In this document: piece after piece, positions 22,101-34,223 of the stretch
How positions within the stretch are numbered: the first letter of the stretch is position 1
How the letters are laid out: every line of letters starts with the position of its first letter
DNA from: Pseudogymnoascus destructans
Lineage: Eukaryota > Ascomycota > Leotiomycetes > Thelebolales > Thelebolaceae
Reading direction: 5' to 3'
DNA: 64,000 bases
Assembly (NCBI RefSeq): GCF_001641265.1
Contig: NW_020167520.1
Coordinates: forward strand, 1,922,001 to 1,986,000
Notes under the pieces: generated by a model
What the model was told of the DNA's origin: nothing
Database searches by the model: none
What the model saw: only the letters and a program-made list of their open reading frames with translations
Program-made: the position numbers and the translations under genes

Positions 22101-22928
22101 GTCATATGGTGCCAGATGGCGTAATGCTACGACTATAGTGATACAGGGATGAGAGCGGATAGAAATGATACGGTATACTGTGGTTTGCGGTGGGAGTTGA
22201 CAGCTCCGAATTTCGTGGCGAGAGCCAAGAGACTTTTGCACACAAAAAGTGATACTTCCATATGGCCGACATGGCCAACCTCGTGATACCAGGCGGAACG
22301 CCATCTCCTTATTTCTGTCTGGGAATATAGACAAGGTATTGTACGCACGGGTTGAAGTTCTACAATGCCATCCCGCTGCAATCCAGACTGAAACCGGGGC
22401 GGTGCAGAGTCTCAGCGATCAGACGTCAAGGATACTGGCACCGCGGGTAGGGTAAAGAGTACATGTACACCGCATCAGTTTTCTAGAAGCCTAGATCGAA
22501 GTGCGACCTGTATCGTGCATACATGTATCACAGTCTTTTGCTCGGACAATTCATTAGGTTCAGTGTGGCTTGAAACCGGCAGAATCCCTTCCCTCGGGTC
22601 TGGCGTGACGTATTATCTTACCAGAGATAGGCAGATCTCCTGACGGGATGCCTGAGAGTGTGGAAGGGACTGTGCGAATAGTATTTGGAATGCGAGATGC
22701 AAAATGTGAAATGTGAGATGCGCCAGATGTCAGCGTCATGCCGAGACTGAGGGGGCATGGGCTAGGCCTGTGAAGGGATGCGGATGCGAACACCGGGAGC
22801 CTGGCAGGGCGTAAGTCATGTCTCTACTATGCCTGTAACTGTGACCATTATCGCGGGTGCTGGTGATCAGTCAACCCAGATGACGAGGAATCTTCAGGGC
22901 CAGAACTCGAGGGGAGATGTGGTGGTTG

Positions 22929-23021
22929 TCGAAGTAAGGGACAGGAAGTTCAGGGACTCTACCTGGGACCGGACGTCGAAGTAAGGGACAGGAGTTCAGG
23001 CACTTTACCTGGCACCGGACG
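22929..23021. repeat. 46-47-bp imperfect tandem duplication
   Basis: Two adjacent copies beginning GTCGAAGTAAGGGACAGG and ending CCGGAC. They differ by an indel and a few substitutions. Confidence 0.93.
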
Positions 23022-24326
23022 GGCGGACTATTACTTTCTCGACGCTTTTATTGCACATCGGATGAAATAAGGTTGAAAATAACCAGGACGCAAATATCCG
23101 TCAGAGTATGAGGGCATCAACACATCACATCCTCGGCGGAAGCCATATGCGCGGTCCAGAGCACACCACTCTGGGCTCTTATGCAAGGCGCAATAATAAG
23201 CCTGTGAAGTGGTAGAGTAAGTTAACTTCGGATATGATGGAAGAAGGCCGCATCTCCTTCGCAGGCGTACAGATGAAATTCACCTTGCGATTCTGAGACA
23301 TGGCTGGGAAATAGCCGCTTCTAGAAGGAAACGCACCTTGCGTTAACCAGCGCATAGGCTGGCGTAGCCTGGTACGTCTGGCAAGGAGGTTATGATCTGC
23401 AAGAGGCATTTCCATCTTCATGCATCCATGCAAAAAGTAGGTACTTGTATACCAATTTCGACCTGTTATCCATAAAAGGGGCTTCAGCCAACAGTCACAG
23501 GGGGATGCTGCATAAAAGCTCAATGGGCGGTGGGAGTATACTCAAGGATTGTCATAATATATCTTGATATTGATCCGGGAGACTCTTCAAGGACCCTCAA
23601 ACACTCACTGGGGAAGAGTGCAGCGCTATATCTCGGGGAACCGAATCTGGCCGATATAAACGACAAAAGTTCGGTGATGACATGAGCGCGGATTGTAGGC
23701 AAAGGGGCAGGGGATAGGGCCCATACATAGGGTCTGTTTCAACGAAACAACGAAATATGTCAGTCAATGGGGAGTATGCATACTCATCCATAGTCCCATT
23801 GACGCATGAGATTAACGAGTAATGTTATTTGGAGCAACTTGCCACATCTATCCGCTATACAGCCTGAAACGCCTACTTTGGATGGCGTCGGGATGACTAT
23901 TTGCCCATAGAAGCAAGAAGCATTAGTGCATTATAGGGGACATACGGAAATAACGAATTCGGCACTTTCGTCGTTTTCAGGAGATCTTTCCCCGCGATCT
24001 AGAGTACAACAGCAATGTGACCCCGACTCTTCAAGGACACTCGAAGACTCTAATAACTGGCGCGCTTATGGGCCAATTTAACTACTGGAGTAGTGCTCAC
24101 CACTAGCTTCAGTTCCTCCACTGAGATCGATGGGTAGCGCGCATGTATGGATCAAAGATATTGCACCACAGGCCTCACAATCTAATATCTATATATCTAT
24201 AACATACTACATTATAGCACCCCTGTAGATCGATTGGCTACTAAATGTCAAAATTCATGATTGGTTAACATCTTTCCTTCCTAGGCCCATTTTTTGCTTA
24301 TGCTCTGTACTGTAATAGTATAACGT

Positions 24327-24403
24327 AAGTCGTGGCGTAACGCGGGGGATGACGTAACGCGGGGGATGACGTAACGCGGGGGATGGCGTAACGCAGGGGG
24401 ATT
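24327..24403. repeat. About four copies of a 17-bp GACGTAACGCGGGGGAT unit
   Basis: The middle copies match exactly; the outer copies are diverged (GGCGTAACG, a 6-G run). The array lies in otherwise AT-rich sequence. Confidence 0.93.
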
Positions 24404-25304
24404 TTGAAGAGAACGCAACAAATCTGTAAATTTAACTACAATCAACAATAATACATGATCTACCGTCGCTCTTACATTGTTTCCCTGCTTCTTCTTCAAT
24501 ATACTTGTCAATTTCAATGTCTAAGGAGGCGTCCTTGTCCTTTGTTTGGAAAATATTCTGGAGTTTACGCGTCATGGGTCACGTGAACGACGCCCAATCA
24601 CGTGCTTACGCGGCTTCACCGTAGACGGCTGCTTACAAAGCCTACGGCGCCAGTCAACAATACTCGTGTAATAACACCTGAATATTAATGCCCTTCTTCC
24701 CCGTTCCCTGCCTTGTTTTACCCTCCTCCCGAAAATTCTCTAGCCTGCCTCAGATCACCAAGCACGCTCGGCCTTTCCTCATTTGTCATGCGCCGGCGTC
24801 GTTGTTGTCTATTTTACGGCTCCTCGTCTGCCTATGCCGCTGTCTTCGCCATCGATGCATAAATCTCATTGTCCCTCGCGTCCCTTGCGTCACTCTGTAG
24901 ATTCCCTTTTTAACTGTCGTCCCATCTATTCGTCCAAAAACTTCTTTTCTTCACAATATTTATCTTTCTCCCGGCTTTGTCATTTTCCCCTTACGTCGCT
25001 CATCGACTACAGCGCTGCACACGCACACACATTTACCATCTGATCGTCAACTGTCAGTCTAGGATGCCAGCGGCTGGTAAAACACCTATGCTTTGGAATA
25101 AGACATGATATTTTTTGCCTCTCCCCTTCATCCTCACCCTTCATAGAGGCTTGGCCCTCTGCCTCCAGAGTATATAAGAAGGTCTCAAGACATATCCTAG
25201 GCCACAAAAGACCGCTCGGGAAATTCTTTGTATGATACCTCGCCATTATCATTGCAATATTGGGTTAATTCATGATATAAGTCCTCAGGGAAACTAGTAG
25301 GGGC

Positions 25305-26500
25305 ATGGATGGCCATGGCCCAACCCGGAGGCAAAACGAGCCACGCCAATATGCAAGTTCGAGCGACAGATTTGCGCCGTCACAAGTCTCAGGGCGTAGC
25401 TTCGCAGATGAGCTGGCTGGGAGACGTCGACAGCCAGCTGTCGCTGGCCCAGACTCATCGTCTCAGAGGAATGCACTATCTAACTACAGTTTCTATGCTG
25501 GGCAGGAACCTTCATTTACCGCCGTATCATCAGTTGAGCAGGTGACATACCCGACCGAGTACGCTCAGGAACCTCACCATCAGCAACCTAATTATGCTTC
25601 CTACGACTCGAACCTGACTTATGGCATGGGCCAGCAGCCTTTGGGTGGGCTCATGTATGAGAGCTCTCAGCAATTTAATCAGCAACAATCGGCGGCTGCC
25701 GGCCAGGTACTATCCAATACCAATCCTTTCTATCCAAGCGATTCGATGGCAACTCAAGTTCACTCCGGCATATATTCAGGGCCTGCTGGCAGCATCGGGT
25801 TGCCTCAAACACTCCAGGAAGGCACTGCTGGACCAGAAACCTCTGCGACCATCGACCATGGATACCGACGGTGCAGCGCTGATCTCGGCCAAATATTTCA
25901 AAATATTTCCGATGGCACGCTCGCAGTGGCAAGCCAGTTACTTTCATCATTTTCCGAATGGCTAATATCTCACGTTGAAGATATGGGTACGTCTCCAATC
26001 CGGTTTTTTGGTCAGGACCTTCGTTAACATGACCTGATTTGTGTGCGCAGAGCTCACTGTGGACGATACAGCCCAGGAAGAAATTCGCTCAAAATTATGG
26101 GACGATTTCAATAATGCGTGGCTTGCGCTGATGCACAAGCAAATGACATTAACATTGGGGTTGCTCGAGACTGGTATCACTTTGCAGCAATCACAGCTGA
26201 TGACAGCCGAAGTCATCAGCAAAATGTGCAGCGACCTCATCAAATTAAATGATGACTACCTTGAGAAGCATGGTTTGGTAAACTATCAATATGGAGTTTT
26301 AGAGGATCAGATAATAGAGAGTAAGTCGACTTGGAACATGTTGATGCTCAACTTTTTTTTCAACTTTTTTTTATATATAATCTGATAATAATTTAGGTGC
26401 GATTATATGTTTGGATATTTTAGAAAATTATGGTTCACAACAAGAAGGACAACAGATGCTATCAATTCGAGGGCAAGCATCAACATCTCGCCCAGGTTAA
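25305..26500 (+). CDS. Protein of unknown function, disordered N-half and helical C-half
   Basis: Three exons, 25305-25986, 26051-26320 and 26397-26500 (351 aa); introns 25987-26050 and 26321-26396 restore one frame. Residues 1-190 are rich in Gln, Ser, Tyr, Pro and Gly without motifs. Residues 190-330 are predicted-looking helices: GQIFQNISDGTLAVASQLL, FSEWLISHVEDMELTVDD, KLWDDFNNAWLALMHKQM, then LIKLNDDYLEKHGLVNYQYG. No domain name is certain. The pattern of a short helical domain behind a long disordered region is seen in many conserved filamentous-ascomycete regulatory proteins. A long pyrimidine-rich leader upstream suggests regulated expression. The model is solid because splicing extends the helical domain, but the function is open. 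Confidence 0.65.
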
Positions 26501-28640
26501 TTCTGGAGTTCTTACGGGTCTTGCTGTTATCAGGATTGGGATTCCGACTTTCAACATTGAATTGATGTAAAATTCGGGTATTTGAATCTCAGAGTTGGAG
26601 CACAACAGTTTTCCTTGGTAACATTGGCAATGTTTTTTACTGGTGCGCAAATGTTTGATTCTGGCAATTGTTTTTATATTTATTGTTACGACTCTCTCGA
26701 TATGTTGGTCAAGAGGGGGCTACACGCACTGGTGAAAGGTGCTTCACGCAAGACGGATGCTTAGAAGAGCCCGTTTTTCTCCTTAATATGCCATATATAC
26801 TTCGGTCTCACGGCCCTTCAGATAGCGCAGCTTAGAAATAGACGGGGAATAATAAATTGTTTGTCAACGTTAAAACAGGTGCCCAACTCGGAGGGACCTT
26901 CCGAGACCCAATTTGGCCGGGTGCCTCGCGCTCGGAAGGTGGAACGATTCTCATCCGTGGGCCAGCCATTTTAACTTATTCATATGCCTTATATGCATGA
27001 GAGCACATAGGCGACAATAAATTGTTCCTTGTACTGCCTTCGCCAAATATACTTTGACTTTCACTCTTGCTCCGCAACCTCCCCTGTAACTAGGCGCGTT
27101 GTCACAACATCAGACTCGTTATTCTGGTGTCTGATTTTTGGCCATTCTCGATATATAAATGGAGAAAAAGGAAAAATATTCCGGTGCATTGTATTTGTTG
27201 ATCGAGAGGGTAGAAGGTCTGTGTCTCCGAAAAGTTACCGGGTATGTGCTCTGTATATAGATTTGGCTGGCACAGAGACCAGGCTCGTAGGTGTTATATT
27301 GTTCGTAGATAGCTAATTGGAGCTTGAGAGCTCCTGGAGGTCTGTATAATGGTGGAACTGGGACCGTGGGAGTTACATTAGAATATCACAGAAACAACAC
27401 CCAGTATCACCGAACCCGCCAGGGCGGCAGCGAATTGGAAGCCGCGCTGGCCTCTCGCTTAACTATGTCCAAAGTGCGCATTTATCGACCCCCTTACTTC
27501 CCAGCCGCGAACGCCTCTCAGCTTGACATGACGCGAAGGGGAATGCGACGAGGGGATTGCTCCTATAGGGGAGGTGACCGTCCATTGGGATGGGTTGATC
27601 CTCTGTTGGGATGGGGCTTAGGTCACACGTCACCCGGTGGCCGTGGTATTGGTACGGGTGGGAAGGGGTCGGGCCCTTTCCATCCCCCTTCGTGGTGGTG
27701 GCGGAATGCTTGGGATACGCTCTGCGTGACAGGTGGGAGGCAGTCTGCGGGCGCTGTGTGGCGTTTCGTGTCTTTATTTTATTGCTTTGGGGAGAGAGAG
27801 GACGGCGAGGTGCTGAGGCGGAGTTGGGATGGAGGCAGGGCAGTCGGCGTGATGGTGGTCCGACTGAGACTGATGGATGGATGGACCGAGTCGGGTCGAT
27901 GAGAAGGATCGGACGTCCTCTGCACAGCAGTGGGGGCTGTATTGGTGGTTGTCACGAGGCGGCGCGTCCTAGCGCTGCGACAGTGGCGTTTAGGGTGCGT
28001 AGGATGTTCTGGATGAGACTCTATGGATCTGCCGAGAGGCGAAGAGCTCGACGCTAGCAGGTTGAAGATTGTTTCCTGGTTGCGATGCTGCAGTGCGGTT
28101 GGAGAGCTACAGGTGCTTTTGCTTTCTTCCGGTGTCTGTATTCCCAGGCGGGGGATGGTGCAGTGCACGGCGCATATGTCACGGCGGGTCGCCAAGATAG
28201 GTGCTATGTGACGTGTCTCTGACAGTGGGAGGATGGGAGGGGACGTTATTGGATCTGATTGATGGGAAGAGTGGTAGATTGGACGAGGTGAGGAAGTTTG
28301 TGTGTGAGTGTATTTTATGATCGGACTGAAGTCGCTACTTGTAGCCAATGACGGCCTTGGGTTTTGCTGCCAGGTTTCATGGGATGAGATGAAGTGAGGC
28401 CTAGCTGGATATCTCACCGTCTTTCGGAGCTGGAACTATGGTATATTGCCTGCTGTCGGATAAGACAAAAGGTGACAATTGGTTTGCCCCTTCACTCGTT
28501 GGAGTCTCCCCCAAGGTCCGTCGTTTTCAGCTGAATATATAAAGGGCGCCATGTCGGGGCTTTTTACATCAGAACCAATCCTATAGTGTTCTATTTGTTT
28601 ATCGAGCTGAATTAATATCCTTACTTCCATACATTTCAAC
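26501..28640. other. Intergenic region upstream of the P450
   Basis: 2.1 kb. Downstream of the unknown gene is AT-rich 3' sequence. A 10-bp perfect inverted repeat (ACCTTCCGAG / CTCGGAAGGT) with a 25-bp spacer lies at 26896-26940. From about 27500 the sequence becomes G-rich on the plus strand. Frames there reach 190-210 codons on both strands but start with TTG/GTG and lack domains. A TATA box precedes the P450. Confidence 0.5.
28536..28543 (+). promoter_or_regulatory. TATA box of the P450 gene
   Basis: TATATAAA lies 98 bp before the P450 start codon. It is the clearest TATA element I noticed in the window and fits an inducible gene. Confidence 0.6.
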
Positions 28641-30528
28641 ATGCTGTCTACGGTCCAGGAGATCATAGGCCTCACGGCGGCCCAACTCTATATCGTTATC
28701 CTTGTTTTTATAACCGTTTGTTATGCTGTTAGCTGCCTAATCTCATATTTCCGTCCGCACCTGCGTCAACTCCCCGGCCCGCTCTTGGCCCGCTTCACAT
28801 GCCTGTACAAGGTGTATATAAGCTTGAAGGGGGACTCGCATATCGAGTACCAGAAACTCCACAGAAAGTATGGACCTATCATCCGAACTGGACCCAATTC
28901 TGTCTCCATCGGAGATGCGGCGATGATCCCAGAGGTCTACCTTCAAGGGAGTTTGTATCAGAAGGCATGGTTCCCACCTCTATTGAAACGACAAGACGCT
29001 AACAAGATGCAGTCAAGTTATATTACTGGCTTCACGTTCACAATCGATGGACAGTCGATGGAGAACATATTTACAAGCCGTGATGCCGCCCAACACAAGA
29101 TTATGAGGTCGTCAGTCGCATCCAAATACTCGTTGTCGTCCATGCTTCAGCTAGAGCCGCTGTTTGATAAATGTATTCCACTTTTTGTTGTCTACATGGA
29201 CAAACGCGCAGGGACTGCAGTTGACTTTGGAGAATGGTTGAGTTGGTCAGTACTCCTGCCGTCTCTTGACTGAATAAGCACTGAATTACTTTAGGTTTTC
29301 GTTTGACTTGACTGGTCTCCTTTCATTCCAAGAGATGTTCGGTTTCATGGACCAAGCTCGGGATATCAACGGCGCGATCGGGGCGGGATGGGCTACCATA
29401 ACCTATGGAGCTGTAGTTGGCCAGTTCCCCGCAGCCCATAAATATCTATTTGGCAATCCAACCCTCGTCAGAATTATCGATAGTATCTGGGAGAAGAATC
29501 CGATTAACATGATTCAACAGGTATGCATGATTTCGAGAGGTGTATATCATTTGCTAAACGGCACAGACTGCATATGCTGCAATGAAGAAGTACGACCTTG
29601 AAAAGCCGACGAACATGCGCGGCGACCTCCTTGAATACTTACGTCAGAAGCAACTCAAGGACAGCACGATCATGGACGAAAGAGAAATTATGAACAATAT
29701 TCTCATCTTCTTGTAGGTAGCTACGCCATAGTCCGTACTGTCGGCTACTAACTTGCAATAGTATCGGGGCTGTTGATGCCAATTCCACCGCCCTCCGCGC
29801 CATCTTCTACTACCTTGTCAAGAACCCGTGCACTTACGCAGCGCTCGTAAAGGAGCTGCAGGATGCGGATGCGAAGGGCCTCCTATCTGACGTCTTGTCA
29901 TTTCAAGAAGGGCAGAAACTCCCTTACCTGTACGATCCCCAGTCGGCCCTATCTACACGCGACTGACTTCGAGCAGACAAGCCTGTATTAAAGAAGCGAT
30001 GCGGATGCACCCCACTGTCGGGAGCCCATTTGATCGAGTCGTGCCTAAGGGCGGCGCCGTTCTTAACGGCCAGTTCATTCCTGAAGGCACGGATATTGGA
30101 ATTACCGGCTGGGTTACACAGCGCGATAAGACCGTGTTTGGAGAGGACGCCGACTTCTTTCGCCCAGAGCGATGGATTGAGGTCGATGAGATGCAGGTGA
30201 GAAGAATGGACAAGAACATGCTTGCCGTGAGTACTTCCCTCTTCGTGTAGCAGGTTCAACGCTTACAGTGCGCAGTTCGGGTTGGGAAACAGAAGTTGCA
30301 TAGGTGAGTCTCTGGCTGTATCCGAAAGTTATGGGGTCAGTTCTAACTTATGCAGGTAAACATGTTGCGATGATGGCTCTCACGAAGACGGTCGGACAGA
30401 TTGTGCGCAAATTCGACATGGAATGGGCTTCGGAGAAAGATGAGTGGGATACGACGTGCCGGATGCAGGTGCGACAGACGGGAGTGGTTATGCGGTTGAC
30501 GCGAAGGGAAGTTGAGAAGGAGGGATAA
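28641..30528 (+). CDS. Cytochrome P450 monooxygenase (pisatin-demethylase-like clade)
   Basis: Seven exons: 28641-29245, 29295-29520, 29567-29712, 29762-29929, 29977-30226, 30276-30303 and 30356-30528 (531 aa). A membrane anchor occupies residues 14-38, followed by the proline-rich hinge LRQLPGPL. The K-helix ExxR is E388-R391 (KEAMRMHP), the PERW motif is FRPERW, and the haem loop is FGLGNRSCIG with Cys473 as axial ligand. The haem loop is split by an intron just after the cysteine. The I-helix oxygen-activation motif (A/G)GxD(T/S)(T/S) reads GAVDANST, so the usual threonine is replaced. The clade is inferred from KYGPIIRTGPNSVSIGD. The substrate is unknown; no biosynthetic cluster genes flank it. 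A transposon relic lies 0.4 kb downstream. Confidence 0.9.
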
Positions 30529-32192
30529 ATGGAATGTAGCAATATGGAATCGTCATCTATTCACAATCGTATGTTTACTTGTTCTTACACTCGTAGTCCC
30601 GTCGTCTGCCGAATCGCGATCATATAATTTTGTATAGTCGCATTCCTAACTTGCGACTACACAATTCCAACTTACAACTACGTAAATTTTATATAACGTG
30701 TTTCACAAGCAAGTCGGACACACAAGCAGGTTAGACACCGAATTTCTCACCTATAATTAAGAACTTTAGAAGATAATAACTTAACAACAACTTAGTAGTA
30801 TATTTTAAAAGTGTGTATTCAGCCTTATCTATAACGTGGTTGTACACCTAGTCGATCATGACACCGAGCCGATCACTTTTCCCCACCCACAACCTTTTGA
30901 CTTTAACACGCGTTTTCTCCACAACCACAAATGGAAATTGAAACCCAAGAAGCTCGAATCGTTCTAGGTATCGAAGCTATTCGTTCATCAAAAAAACTTA
31001 GTCGTCGCTCTGCTGCCAAAATCTACAAAGTCCTGTACGCGACACTATCTAATAGAATGGCCGGCTAAACACCTCGCACTAAAACCAAAGCTAATTGTCA
31101 TAAATCAACTAAACTCGAAGGGGAAGTGATTGTTCGGAACATATTAGATATGGACGCAAGAGGGTTTGCACCTTAGCTGTCTAGTGTAGAAGATATAGCA
31201 AATTATATACTTAATTTATAGGGGGGGGACGCGTTAGGACACGATAGGCATATCGGTTTATATAACGTCGCCTAGAGCTAAAGACGCAGTTTAACCACGT
31301 TTATAACTTCTAAAGAGAACTATCAAAACCTTTATTAGAGCCTACATAAACCACATTACTAAGGTCGATTTCTTTCTAGCATTCCATGCTACATGCAAGC
31401 AGTCAATTACCCCCGAAAAATGCAAAAGCTAGATTCCGTAGAGCTGGCCTTATGCCTTTTAATCCTAATGTGGTATTATCAAAGCTAGATGTCAAGCTAT
31501 AGACGCCTACACCTACAGACCCCCCCTCTGCTAATGCCAACCCTTAGGTCTATCAAACGCCTCGTAATCTAATAGATGACGAGGCTACTCTAGTTAAAAG
31601 TCGTATTACAAGCCATTAAGGAAGCTCGCCAACCCCTTATAGGATTACTTAGAGCCTCTTCTATACAGAGCGAATTTATCTGCATTTATTACTCCTATAC
31701 AAGTACATATAAGGATCCATCCTACTGCGCCATGCAGTGTGTTAAATAGTATGAATCCGTATACTGCCAAGCACTTTTCCTGACATCATAGAGTCTGAGC
31801 GGGTCCCAAATAGGAAATTTTGGGATAAATAAACATTGTGTTACTGACGTTATTATCATTTTGGTAGAGCAACTATCACGTGCTTATGATGGCATGTGCA
31901 TTCCTTGGCAGTATACGGGCCGTATACTATCTTACACACTGGGGATAGCATGGCACTGCCATGCTATCCTTCTCCTAGACACCAAGTTTATGCAAAAGCA
32001 AAAAAGAACTCCACACATTTGCATATGTGACGTGCGTATGTGCCATTAAGGACAAAAAGTCAAACCTTTCATACCGTCCCGATTCCCCCAACAGACTCCG
32101 TCTCAGCAACATTCATAGTAGCAAGTGCTGTTAAATCCACCCTTAGAACTTTGTAGTGACCATCTCTGTCTGGTCATACATGACGCTTTGCT
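30529..32192. other. AT-rich intergenic region containing a transposon relic
   Basis: Apart from the relic at 30931-31720, this stretch shows only AT-rich sequence with many TA dinucleotides. I could not identify terminal inverted repeats with confidence. BUR1 ends at 32193 on the opposite strand. Confidence 0.6.
30931..31720 (+). mobile_element. RIP-like-mutated, internally deleted pogo/Fot1-type DNA transposon relic
   Basis: From the ATG at 30931 the frame reads MEIETQEARIVLGIEAIRSS, then KKLSRRSAAKIYKV and TLSNRMAG before a stop. This is the typical N-terminal helix-turn-helix region of fungal pogo-like transposases. After several TAA/TAG stops the plus strand encodes the C-terminal hallmark KQSITPENAKARFRRAGLMP and FNPNVVLSKLDVKL. 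Between the two halves the catalytic DDE core is missing. Stops often sit where family members have CAG/CAA, and TA dinucleotides are abundant, the pattern left by repeat-induced point mutation (CpA to TpA). The element is dead. It proves past transposition and, by inference, RIP activity in this lineage. Confidence 0.8.
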
Positions 32193-34223
32193 TCAGCGGC
32201 GGTAGACTTCCCGGTCAAGTGACTCCCGATCCCGGACGCGCTCTCTGTCGCGGTCTCGCAGGGGGCTCCTGCTGCGGCTTCGTGTACGACCGCTGCGCGC
32301 GCGGTCGTCGTAGTCTAGGCGCTCTCTGTGAGTGGGATGGCGACGGTCATCACGTCCATCCCATCTCCTCCGGTCATCTCTTGGCCGCTCGTCTCTCGGT
32401 CGCTCGTCTCTCGGTCGCTCATCTCTCGGTCGCTCATCTCTCGGTCGCTCATCGCGTCGGCCGGACTCAGGCCCATAGCTCGGAATATACGTATCCACAT
32501 CCCTGCCTGCTATACCAGCGCTTCCACCCCCTCGCGTCCTCGACGGGAGGTGATCGCGATCCCGTTCCCGCTCGCGGTCTCTATATTCATGTGGACGGTC
32601 TGATCTCGATCCGTCGACCCCGCCGCCCCAGGTCTGAGAAGATGGAGGGTAATCTCGCAGCGGTAACCTGCTGTCGGGACGGGAATGTGACCAGCCCGGT
32701 CTCCGATCATTGGGATGTGGTTGATTCCTCGGAGGAGCGTATCCGGAGTCTCGATGAGGCGCGCCGTTTTGATGGGATCGGTTCATGCCGCCGTAGTTAT
32801 CTCCATTGCCATATGGCCTGTTACCCGCATTTGCAGGCTCGCCGCCTACGGCGTACCCTCTTGGTGCGGGAGGTAGACCTTGTTTTGGTCCGCCCCTTGA
32901 ACGACGATCCAGTTCATGTGACTCTTCGAATGTTGGTATTTCACCTGGATTTGCAGGGAGAGGGTTTTCGGTAAAATAGTGGTGTTTCAAACCATCAATC
33001 GCATTGAGCCTCTTTCGCCAGTCCAGTTTGAGAAGGTCGGTAAGCAATGATATAGCTCCTGGACCATACCTAGTACCTTGTTAGATTACTTCGCATGCAA
33101 GTTAACAGTGATACATACTCCTTGAATCGTTGTGCAATAGTAGGGCCCCTGTGTGGAGGCTGAAGGCCTTGGGCTCCTGGAAGCATACGCCATCCTGGCA
33201 TGTTTTCCTCGGTGGGCATGCCGACCAGCTCGAAGATGATTTCCAGCTGTCTAGCATCGCTTTCTCCGGATAAAATTGGCCTGCCCACCAGCATCTCTCC
33301 GAAAACGCATCCTACTCCCCACAAGTCGATAGCTGGTGTGTACCTCCGAAGCTGTAACAGCAGCTCGGGGGGTCGATACCATCTTGTCACAACCAAAGTC
33401 GTGTAATCTCTTACGGCCTCTCCGCCTCCGCCACCAGCCCGGGGAACCGGCCCTTCATAGTGTCTTGCAAGTCCGAAATCTGCAATTTGGAGGATGCCCT
33501 TATTGTTGATGAGTAGATTTGCTGCCTTCATATCGCGATGAAGAATGTGATTGTCGTGTAGGTAGGCAGTTCCCTTGAGAAGCTGCATCATATAGCACTT
33601 GATCTGGGGTATGCTGAAGGTGACTCCAGGATTCTCCAGCAACCCGGAGAGATCATGGTCCATATATGGCGTAACCATGTACATGATTGCTCGTTTGCGC
33701 TTATCACCTGCAATTCTGTCAGCGCTTGTATATGGAATATTTCAAGGTTGTCGCACTGCTTTTTTGAGAATGCTCCACGGCCATTTCTTCCAACCTCAAT
33801 ATATTGATGTGGTCCAAGAGCTTCAATAGCTTGATCTCGCGCAGAGCTGTTATGGGGAACTGGACAAAAATTAGTTCTCGACTTCTTGTATTGACCAGTA
33901 TGCCTTACACCGTCCTTCTCATTATGCATCAAGATCTTTTTTAAGGCAACGACTGCTCCAGTTTTCCGTGACCGCGCCTGGTGGACTTCGCTGGGAAATG
34001 TCAGAAAGTTGTTCTAGCTTCCAGTACGACAAATAACGAATATGAGAGGGGAAAAGTACCCAAATGTGCCTTCTCCGAGTTTCCTTAATATTTCATAGTC
34101 TTGTATTCGTGAGCATCCGTGGAATGACTTCGTGGGTGGAGGAGGGCGAGTCGTCTTCATATTGGTATACCCCTGCGAAACCGCGTCCGCATCTGGGCTT
34201 GCTTGCTGTGCCCAGCTCGACAT
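32193..34223 (-). CDS. BUR1: BUR1/CDK9-type cyclin-dependent kinase
   Basis: Five exons, 34223-34060, 33990-33909, 33859-33757, 33707-33119 and 33069-32193 (604 aa). The kinase shows the glycine loop LGEGTFGEVH, the catalytic lysine in VVALKKI, the cyclin-contact helix PITALREIK (the PITALRE signature of CDK9), HRDMKAANLL, DFGLARHY, a T-loop with TTLVVTRWYRPPE, and DLWGVGCVFGEML. The C-terminal third is charged, with RS/RD/RE segments and five to six copies of DERPR. Bur1 phosphorylates Spt5 and Pol II CTD linker sites and supports Rad6-dependent H2B ubiquitination. PITALRE is reconstructed across the intron 33908-33860 and confirms that splice. Head-to-head with the complex I subunit. Confidence 0.95.

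Larger units (their letters stand above)
21522..25304. other. 3.8-kb gene-poor region with local tandem duplications
   Basis: No supportable gene. It holds three separate tandem duplications (22029-22100, 22929-23021, 24327-24403). A pyrimidine-rich stretch at about 24640-25060 is probably a promoter/leader for the gene at 25305. CACGTG motifs occur at about 24580-24605. ORFs up to 114 codons (for example 23523-23179 minus) have no recognisable content. Base composition varies along it, suggesting decayed repetitive DNA, but I could not identify an element family. Confidence 0.5.

Noticed and set aside
22029..24403. CRISPR-like array
   Set aside because: Repeats are adjacent without unique spacers, and the genome is eukaryotic.
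27324..28417. Overlapping 190-210-codon frames on both strands upstream of the P450
   Set aside because: They begin with TTG/GTG, have low-complexity content and no splice pattern or domain.
28641..32192. Secondary-metabolite cluster around the P450
   Set aside because: No synthase, transporter, transferase or regulator gene is adjacent.
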